Positions 34,676-40,872 of a stretch of DNA of 64,000 nt are shown here, one piece after another. Source of the stretch: Synechococcus sp. Nb3U1 (lineage in GTDB: Bacteria > Cyanobacteriota > Cyanobacteriia > Thermostichales > Thermostichaceae); assembly GCF_021533835.1 (NCBI RefSeq), contig NZ_JAKFYQ010000001.1, positions 1,088,079 to 1,152,078 of the forward strand, written 5' to 3'. Position 1 is the first letter of the stretch, and each line of letters begins with the position of its first letter. A program made the position numbers and the translations under genes. The notes below the pieces were generated by a model, which had not been told where the DNA came from, did no database searches, and worked only from the letters and a program-made list of their open reading frames with translations.

Positions 34676-35356
34676 CTAAAGTAAAATCAGCCCTAGTTTG
34701 ATCCCGGCGGTGACGGCTTCGGTGCGACTGGTGGCCCCCAGTTTATTGAACAGAGAGGTGATGTGAAATTTGACGGTGTGCTCGGAAATATGTAGTTGCT
34801 TGGCGATGGTTTTGTTGCCGGATCCTTCTGCTAGCAGGGTTAGAACCTCGATCTCGCGCGGAGTGAGTTGAGGGGGAGTTTCCCCTAAAGCAGAGTTTCC
34901 GGCAGAGGTCAGAGAGAGGGCGACAGACCAGCGCAGATGATCTGGATGAATAACCCACAAACCTGCTACTGCTGCCTGAACCGCCTGCCGGATCTCTTCC
35001 GCAGTGGCTTCACGAGTTAGCAATGCCCGCCCCTGTGCCAATTCCCCCCAAAACAAGGGATCCCCGCTGGCGGAGAGGATCACCCAGGCTAGGTTTTTGT
35101 CCTCCAACCAGAGAGAAGCCTCGGGAATGGGATCCAACTCATTCCACTCCAGGACAACCGCATCTGGCTCTAGCGCCTCAATTTGCGCGGTTAATTCCGG
35201 AATCCGGGTTTGCCCCACCACTCGGAGGGGATCCCGATCCAGCAGCGATACCAACCCCAGACGGGATATTGTGCTGGAGGCCACCACCAACACAAAAATG
35301 GGATCCGGAACAGGATCCCGCATATCTGGCTCAGGTTCGTTTAGGCTTCGCCCCAA
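34676..35356 (-). CDS. LuxR/NarL-type regulator with degenerate receiver domain
   Basis: The 226-residue product has a C-terminal LuxR HTH that is complete (LTPREIEVLTLLAEGSGNKTIAKQLHISEHTVKFHITSLFNKL). The N-terminal receiver-like domain (about residues 20-130) lacks the acidic pair (VASSTIS instead of VDD) and has Glu in place of the phospho-acceptor Asp (DAVVLEWNEL), so phosphorylation control is unlikely; it may read another signal or mimic the phosphorylated state. The start overlaps the preceding protease gene by 16 bp; an alternative ATG 11 codons in would sit 17 bp past the protease stop. Coupling with the protease suggests a shared stress role. Confidence 0.83.
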   Translation of the reverse strand: MGRSLNEPEPDMRDPVPDPIFVLVVASSTISRLGLVSLLDRDPLRVVGQTRIPELTAQIEALEPDAVVLEWNELDPIPEASLWLEDKNLAWVILSASGDPLFWGELAQGRALLTREATAEEIRQAVQAAVAGLWVIHPDHLRWSVALSLTSAGNSALGETPPQLTPREIEVLTLLAEGSGNKTIAKQLHISEHTVKFHITSLFNKLGATSRTEAVTAGIKLGLILL

Positions 35357-36264
35357 GGCCGTTCTCCCACCACTAAGCTCACTTCCAGCAAAGCCCCCGC
35401 CCGAATTACCCGCAGGTTCACCGTTTGCCCAATCCGCTCCGGCCCCAGCAAGGCCAGCACCTCGTAGGTATCCGTAACTGGAACTCCCTCCAGCGCCACC
35501 AACACATCCCCGATCAACAACCCCGCCTGTTCTGCTGGGCCTCCGGGTTCTAGGCTAATCAAAATCACCCCAGAGGCCGCCGACACCTGTAAAGACTGGC
35601 GCAGAGCTTCCGGTAGCCGTACCGATTGCATCCCGACTCCTAGGTAGCCACGGCTGATGCGCCCTTTCTCCAACAGCTGGCTGGCCACCCGTTGAACGGT
35701 GTCGGCGGGCAGAGTGAAGTCCAATTTGCGGCCCAAACGGGCAGTATTCATACCGATCCAATTCCCCATGGGATCCAACAATGGCCCCCCAGAAAACCCA
35801 GGGTAAAGACGGATATCGGGGCGAATCACCCGCTCAAGGCGAGGGCCACGACGGGTTGGCCAGCCTTCTAGGAGGGATCCCACCACCCCCAAACTGGCGG
35901 ATACCCCTTTTTCTCCCAGACGGGCCAGAGCAATCGCCAGGGATCCCACCCTTAGGTTCTCCAGATTTGCCACCGGCAGAGGCGAGATGGCATGACCCGA
36001 TTCCAGTTTCAGCAGAGCCAAATCCGTCCCCGGATCCCGACCGACTAGACGTGCTGTAGAGGTTTGCCCGCTGGCCAGCCGCACCGGGATCTCTTCTTCC
36101 CGCTCCAGGGTATGTTGCGCGGTTAACACAAGATCCGACTGCCAGTGGATCCCTGAAGAGGGAAAGTGATAGCGACCCAAGACAGAGACGACTGCGCCAG
36201 AGGCCTGCTGCACCACATCAGCCAGAATCTCGGAAAAACCAACCAGAGGATTCGCAGAATCCAT
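35341..36264 (-). CDS. Trypsin-like serine protease with PDZ domain (Deg/HtrA-like), no signal peptide
   Basis: The 307-residue product is a chymotrypsin-fold protease: catalytic His51 in LVLTAQHTL, Asp81 in PGTDLALLKL and Ser158 in PGFSGGPLLDP, followed by a PDZ domain (about residues 205-300; GYLGVGMQSVRLPE, GVILISLEPGGPAEQAGLLIGDVLVAL). It is shorter than typical HtrA (about 400) and has no leader or membrane anchor, so it is probably cytoplasmic. The ATG follows a GAGGTG ribosome site. It is upstream of and overlaps a LuxR-type regulator. MITE copy D lies 122 bp upstream of its start. Confidence 0.88.
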   Translation of the reverse strand: MDSANPLVGFSEILADVVQQASGAVVSVLGRYHFPSSGIHWQSDLVLTAQHTLEREEEIPVRLASGQTSTARLVGRDPGTDLALLKLESGHAISPLPVANLENLRVGSLAIALARLGEKGVSASLGVVGSLLEGWPTRRGPRLERVIRPDIRLYPGFSGGPLLDPMGNWIGMNTARLGRKLDFTLPADTVQRVASQLLEKGRISRGYLGVGMQSVRLPEALRQSLQVSAASGVILISLEPGGPAEQAGLLIGDVLVALEGVPVTDTYEVLALLGPERIGQTVNLRVIRAGALLEVSLVVGERPWGEA

Positions 36265-36386
36265 AGGAGCACCTCAAGGGGAAACGCTATCCCCAGCATG
36301 AGGCCTGAATAGGTGGGATCCCTTCGCCCAAAGGAGGAGCTCCATCCCTGGAAAAAGGGTTAGGGAGTTACCCAAAAACTCTTGGT

Positions 36387-36486
36387 TACAGCCTTTTCCA
36401 GCGATACAGACTACAGCCGATGCAGGCCAACCCTTTGTCTGATTCTTCTTGACCTTGTGTCGTCCATAAAGTCGGAAAAGGCTGTA
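36387..36486 (-). mobile_element. MITE-like element, copy D (100 bp)
   Basis: Perfect 13-bp terminal inverted repeats TACAGCCTTTTCC/GGAAAAGGCTGTA with TA ends; internal sequence clearly related to B and C near the right end but otherwise diverged, so an older insertion. It has the same orientation relative to the downstream protease gene as copy C has to its neighbour. Confidence 0.75.
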
Positions 36487-36950
36487 GCTTCAATCTAGCC
36501 CGCAGAAACTGGACTTTGTGGAACTCCAGGTTGACGCAAACAAGGATTAAGATGATCGAATGTTAAGTACTGTCGATATATAGAAGCCAATCAACTTATC
36601 TGCAAAAGATTCCCTATGTCGACAGTACCTAGCCTTACAAAGCTTTCAGTATTTTTACTGAAGCCCGAAAATACGAAGACCTCGTAAACTAATCAAAAGC
36701 TTCTTAGTTTTACACCTTAACTCTACAAGAGCAATCTCTAGATGTGGCCCTTGCGCAAGTTTTTTGCCGCAGGGTTCAAGATTCTATTGGCCAGTGAAGG
36801 GAAGGTTTCGGAATATGCTTTGGGTCGCACTGGAAAGGGTATTGCACCTGGCAATTGATGGGATTGAAGTGCCCTGCAGACCTTTGGGAAACATTAGGGA
36901 GCGGGAAGCTCAGGCTACTTCCATCAAGTTTTTTTAAGGAGAGCAATACC
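36487..36950. other. Structured AT-rich spacer upstream of the Roadblock-like gene
   Basis: No gene is evident in about 460 bp. It contains three potential hairpins in succession: GTACTGTCGATA at 36568-36579 pairing with 36617-36628 (one mismatch), TTCAGTA (36645-36651) with TACTGAA (36656-36662), and GTAAACTAA pairing with TTAGTTTTAC (about 36684-36713, one bulge). There are no HIP-like GGATCC sites. A long leader or small RNA is possible. Confidence 0.5.
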
Positions 36951-37328
36951 ATGCAGAGAATCGAAGACAGCCTAGTCCAGGCTTTAGCCATCGATGGAGC
37001 TTTGGGAGTGGCTTTGGGCGACTGGAAAAGTGGAATGTGCCTGGGATTTAAGGGTACCAACAGTCCCGCTTTTCCCGAAGCCAACTTGGAACTGGCTGTA
37101 GCGGGTAATACGGAAGTGATCCGCGCCAAGATGCGCGTTGCGGAATCTCTCAAGTTCAACGATGAAATTGAAGAGATATTAATTATTCTGGGGACTCAGT
37201 ATCATTTGATGCGTCTCATTAAAACTGTAAACGGATTGTTTTTCTACCTGGCTTTGGATCGGGCGAAGAGCAACCTGGCCCTCGCCCGGCTCAAGCTGAA
37301 CCAACTTGAGGCCGAATTAAAAATCTGA
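36951..37328 (+). CDS. Roadblock/LC7-like small protein
   Basis: The 125-residue product has the alpha/beta profile and wording of cyanobacterial Roadblock-like proteins: LAIDGALGVALGDWKSGMCL, then LELAVAGNTEVIRAKMRVAESL, EEILIILGTQYHLMRLIKT, LFFYLALDRAKSNLALARLKLNQLE. Such modules form dimers that act with small GTPases or in polarity and motility systems; no GTPase gene lies next to it, so the partner is unknown. The ATG is preceded at proper spacing by AAGGAG; an upstream in-frame ATG is not preceded by such a site. The long, structured spacer before it may carry regulation. Confidence 0.75.
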   Translation: MQRIEDSLVQALAIDGALGVALGDWKSGMCLGFKGTNSPAFPEANLELAVAGNTEVIRAKMRVAESLKFNDEIEEILIILGTQYHLMRLIKTVNGLFFYLALDRAKSNLALARLKLNQLEAELKI

Positions 37329-37345
37329 ATCTTCCTGAATGTTCT

Positions 37346-37447
37346 GATCTGAACAGATCCCTCCTGGGATCCCTATCAGGACACAGGTCTGAGATCAAAC
37401 CAAGATCAACGATCAAAACGATCAACAAGATCTCAAGATCTAGGATC
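37346..37447. repeat. Dense cluster of GATC sites
   Basis: Ten GATC tetranucleotides fall in about 100 bp between the Roadblock-like gene and tRNA-Leu, several in the repeated forms CAAGATC and ACGATCA spaced 8-12 bp apart; only one belongs to a GGGATCCC palindrome. Possible roles are a methylation-sensitive protein-binding site or simple local repetition. Confidence 0.7.
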
Positions 37448-37471
37448 TAGAGAGAGACCAGACAGCCAAAG

Positions 37472-37554
37472 TGCGGAACCGGGGACTTGAACCCCGAAGG
37501 TATTGCTACCACTAGAACCTGAATCTAGCGCGTCTACCATTCCGCCAGTTCCGC
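37472..37554 (-). tRNA. tRNA-Leu (anticodon CAG)
   Basis: The 83-nt minus-strand sequence folds with acceptor GCGGAAC/GTTCCGC and discriminator A, D-arm GCGGAATGGTAGACGC, anticodon stem CTAGA/TCTAG with loop TTCAGGT (anticodon CAG), a long class II variable arm TGGTAGCAATACC, and T-arm CGGGG-TTCAAGT-CCCCG. No intron and no encoded CCA. Confidence 0.95.
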
Positions 37555-37661
37555 GGCGATCTACAAGTCTGCCGAAGAAAAGGGATCCCTGTCAAGGCCT
37601 AGATTGGGGTTGGCAGATTGGGTGGGATCCCTCCAGCGGCTACATCTGTGCTGAAGCATTT

Positions 37662-38801
37662 GTGCTAGGCTCTGCTGCGCATCGTCAAAACCCAGAACTC
37701 ACTTTGGCTGCTTTTACCTTTACCTGTGAGGGCACCTGCCCCCATACCCAGGCTCGTGCTGGATACTTCACCACCCCCCATGGCGGGATCCCGACCCCTT
37801 GCTTTATGCCGGTGGGTACTCTAGCCAACGTGAAAACTCTTACTCCTGCTCAACTGAAAGAAACCGGCGCTCACATCATCCTCAGCAATACTTATCACCT
37901 GCACCTTCAACCGGGGGAAAGCATCATCCAAGAGGCCGGGGGGCTGCACCGTTTCATGGGCTGGTCGGGCCCCATCCTCACGGATTCTGGGGGCTTTCAG
38001 GTGTTCAGCCTCAGCGATATGCGCCAGATCGACGATCAGGGGGTGACCTTTCGCTCCCCTCACGACGGCCGTACCATCCACTTCACGCCGGAGCTCTCGA
38101 TTCAGATTCAAAATGCCCTCGGCGCGGATGTGATCATGGCCTTTGACGAGTGCCCCCCCTACCCCGCCAGTGCCGATGCTGTGGAACAAGCCGTATCTCG
38201 TACCACCCAATGGTTAAAGCGCTGTGTAGAAGCCCATCATCGTCCCGATCAGGCTCTCTTTGGCATCGCCCAAGGGGGCGTTTATCCCGAGTTGCGCCGC
38301 CGCTGTGCCGAAGCGATTCGCCAGTTGGATCTGCCCGGCTATGCCATTGGGGGTGTCAGTGTCGGAGAGCCTCCCGAGCTCATCCAGGCGATCGTGCGCC
38401 AGACTGCCCCCCATTTGCCAGCGGATCGACCGCGCTACCTGATGGGGGTGGGCACCTATGAAGAGATCCGCTCGGCGGTGGCATCTGGGGTGGATTTGTT
38501 CGACTGCGTGATCCCCACCCGCTATGCCCGACATGGCACCGTCATCAGCCGCGGCAACCGCTGGAATATCAAAAATGCCGAACATCGCCGCAGCCTAGAG
38601 CCGATTGACCGTGAGTGTAATTGTTATACTTGCCAGCACTTCAGCCGTGCCTATCTCTGCCATCTGATTCGGGCACAGGAGCTCCTGGGTTACACCCTAC
38701 TTTCGATTCACAATGTGTCGGAGCTGATGAACTATACCCGCAAAATGAGAGTGGCAATTCTGGAGGGACAATTTCACGAGCACTGGGATCCCTGGATCTG
38801 A
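37662..38801 (+). CDS. tgt: Queuine tRNA-ribosyltransferase
   Basis: Exchanges guanine 34 for the queuosine precursor in GUN-anticodon tRNAs. The product (379 residues from this GTG) contains [26 protein letters not shown], the active-site [12 protein letters not shown] aspartate, [24 protein letters not shown], the nucleophile region [13 protein letters not shown] and the zinc site CNCYTCQ with a fourth ligand His in LLSIHN. The start is uncertain: no ATG is nearby; candidates are this GTG and a TTG at 37704, the latter giving the more family-like N-terminus. The longer open frame runs into tRNA-Leu and is rejected. Confidence 0.93.
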   Translation: MLGSAAHRQNPELTLAAFTFTCEGTCPHTQARAGYFTTPHGGIPTPCFMPVGTLANVKTLTPAQLKETGAHIILSNTYHLHLQPGESIIQEAGGLHRFMGWSGPILTDSGGFQVFSLSDMRQIDDQGVTFRSPHDGRTIHFTPELSIQIQNALGADVIMAFDECPPYPASADAVEQAVSRTTQWLKRCVEAHHRPDQALFGIAQGGVYPELRRRCAEAIRQLDLPGYAIGGVSVGEPPELIQAIVRQTAPHLPADRPRYLMGVGTYEEIRSAVASGVDLFDCVIPTRYARHGTVISRGNRWNIKNAEHRRSLEPIDRECNCYTCQHFSRAYLCHLIRAQELLGYTLLSIHNVSELMNYTRKMRVAILEGQFHEHWDPWI

Positions 38802-38807
38802 ACCTAT

Positions 38808-39593
38808 TTAGGGTTGGTGCTCCGCATCACTGTCGCGACTGGGCTTAGCCGGGGCAGAGACGGTCGAAGAAACCGCCGCTTTGGGAGGTGTGGGCAGAGG
38901 ATCGCAGGAAAAGTGCTCCAACCCGAAACAGTAGCCGACGCTGCGTACCGTCTGGATCAGGTTGGGCTGGCGGGGATCCCGTTCTAGTTTTTTGCGCAGC
39001 GAGAGGATGTGGGTATCAACGGTGCGGGGGTTATCTGTAGAATCCGGCCAGGCTCGCTCTAGCAGCTCTAGGCGAGAAACGGGATCCCCATTGGCCTGAG
39101 CCAGCACCATCAACAAACTAAATTCCTGGGGGGTGAGGTCGATCCCTTCGCCAGCCAGGGTAACGCGCCGCTGGACTAAGTCGATTTTCAGCTCCCCATA
39201 CTGCAAAAAAGTGGGGGGCACACTGCGACGGAAACGACGGGCCAGGGCCTGAATGTGGGCATCCAGCAGTTGCATACTGAGGGGCTTGGTCAGGTAATCG
39301 TCTGCCCCCGCTTCCAGCCCGGCGATGATATCCGCTTCGGATCCCCGTTGGGAGAGCAACAGAATCAGCAGATCACAGTGGCGCTGAGCCCAGTGACACA
39401 GTTGCAACCCGGCCCGGTTGGATAGCTCTGCATCCAAAATCATCAGGTGAATGAGTTGCTGTTGCAGTAGAGTCTTCGCTTGGCGGATCGTATCCGCCTC
39501 ACAAACCTGATGCCCCGCCTGTTGTAGATGCCAACACAGCAAGCTGCGCAGGTGAGGGTTGCCTTCTGCCAGCAAGATTTGTAGGTGTTGCAT
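38808..39593 (-). CDS. OmpR/PhoB-family response regulator
   Basis: The 261-residue product has an N-terminal receiver (about residues 3-120) with phospho-acceptor Asp54 in LMILDAELSN and the conserved lysine in DDYLTKPLS; the acidic pocket is reduced to a single Glu (LLAEGNP). A C-terminal winged-helix DNA-binding domain follows (LTPQEFSLLMVLAQANGDPVSRLELLERAWP...VDTHILSLRKKLE...IQTVRSVGYCF). A proline-rich tail ends the protein. The internal ATG is chosen; the frame extends 77 codons upstream but without conserved features. No histidine kinase is adjacent, so the partner is elsewhere. Confidence 0.9.
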   Translation of the reverse strand: MQHLQILLAEGNPHLRSLLCWHLQQAGHQVCEADTIRQAKTLLQQQLIHLMILDAELSNRAGLQLCHWAQRHCDLLILLLSQRGSEADIIAGLEAGADDYLTKPLSMQLLDAHIQALARRFRRSVPPTFLQYGELKIDLVQRRVTLAGEGIDLTPQEFSLLMVLAQANGDPVSRLELLERAWPDSTDNPRTVDTHILSLRKKLERDPRQPNLIQTVRSVGYCFGLEHFSCDPLPTPPKAAVSSTVSAPAKPSRDSDAEHQP

Positions 39594-39789
39594 GGCCGTC
39601 CTCAATGGGGAAAAAGGAGAAAATTGGCTGACCAAGAACACGATGAAAACGCCCACTTTGGACGAAAATAGCCCTATACACCTCCGCAAGAACTTTCCCT
39701 GGCTACCCATTTGCATCCTGCCCACATCATAGACAGCCCCCCGGCCGCGGGCAATGCTGGTAAAGTGGAGTGCCCGTTCGCTAAACCCC

Positions 39790-40848
39790 ATGACCGATTC
39801 GCCTTCTTCTATTTCCGAGCGCAAGCAGGATCATCTGGACATTGTTCTACAGCAGGATGTTTCCGCCAAAGGGATCCGCACCGGGTTTGAACGGTTTTTT
39901 TTCGAGCATGTGGCTCTGCCGGAGCTGCACCTGGATCACATCGACTTGAGCAGCGAGTTCTTGGGCAAACGGTTACAAGCGCCCCTTTTGATTAGCAGCA
40001 TGACCGGAGGAACCGGCTCCGCTCATGAGATCAATGTGCATCTGGCCGCTGCCGCCCAACACTTGGGGATTGCCATGGGGGTGGGATCCCAGCGGGCCGC
40101 CCTAGAACACCCGGAATTGGCCTGGACTTACCATGTGCGCAAGGTGGCCCCGGATATTCTCTTGCTGGCCAATCTAGGGGCCGTGCAGCTCAACTATGGC
40201 TATGGGTTGGAGCAGGCTCGTCGGGCGGTGGAGATGATCGAGGCGGATGGGCTGATCCTGCACCTGAATCCTTTACAAGAGGCTGTGCAGCCCCACGGGG
40301 ATTCCGATTGGCGTGGATTGTATGGTCGCATCGAGCAGTTGGTAGCCCAGTTGCCGGTGCCGGTGATCGTTAAGGAAGTGGGCAATGGTCTGAGCGTAAG
40401 GGTTGCTCGGCATTTAGCAGAGTGTGGAGTCGCCGTTTTGGACGTAGCCGGAGCGGGTGGCACCAGTTGGAGCGAAGTGGAGGCCCATCGGCAACCGGAT
40501 CTGATGAGAAAACGCATCGCCCAAGCCTTCGTGGGTTGGGGGATCCCGACCGCTTTATCGCTGCTGGAGATTCGTTGTCAGTTGCCCCATTTGCCCTTGG
40601 TGGCTAGCGGTGGGATCCGCAACGGCATTGAGGTGGCCAAAGCCATCCGGTTGGGAGCCAATCTGGTGGGGATGGCGGCTCCGGCTCTCCAGGCGGTCTG
40701 TGGGGCACAAGAGCAAGCGGTGGTGGAGACTTTTGGAGCGGTGATTGAGGAGTTACGCATTGCCGCCTTTTGTACGGGATCCGCCAACTTGGCCCAGCTC
40801 AAGCAAGCCCCTCTGCGCCGTCAGGATACTTGGGATCCCTTGCCTTAA
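39790..40848 (+). CDS. fni: Type 2 isopentenyl-diphosphate delta-isomerase
   Basis: FMN- and NADPH-dependent isomerase that balances IPP and DMAPP for carotenoid, quinone and phytol synthesis. The 352-residue product shows ERKQDHLDIVL, PLLISSMTGGTGSAHEIN, MGVGSQRAAL, ANLGAVQLNYG, LHLNPLQEAVQPHGD, VIVKEVGNGLS, DVAGAGGTSWSEVE and VASGGIRNGIEVAKAI, all typical of IDI-2. Its ATG lies within the upstream leader of the divergent response-regulator gene. Cyanobacteria commonly use this type rather than IDI-1. Confidence 0.95.
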   Translation: MTDSPSSISERKQDHLDIVLQQDVSAKGIRTGFERFFFEHVALPELHLDHIDLSSEFLGKRLQAPLLISSMTGGTGSAHEINVHLAAAAQHLGIAMGVGSQRAALEHPELAWTYHVRKVAPDILLLANLGAVQLNYGYGLEQARRAVEMIEADGLILHLNPLQEAVQPHGDSDWRGLYGRIEQLVAQLPVPVIVKEVGNGLSVRVARHLAECGVAVLDVAGAGGTSWSEVEAHRQPDLMRKRIAQAFVGWGIPTALSLLEIRCQLPHLPLVASGGIRNGIEVAKAIRLGANLVGMAAPALQAVCGAQEQAVVETFGAVIEELRIAAFCTGSANLAQLKQAPLRRQDTWDPLP

Positions 40849-40872
40849 TGGGTGGGGAGTTGGTCTCTGCCC

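Noticed and set aside
36776-37159. Minus-strand frame opposite the Roadblock-like gene
   Set aside because: The plus-strand gene has a good ribosome site and a recognisable fold; the minus frame has neither.
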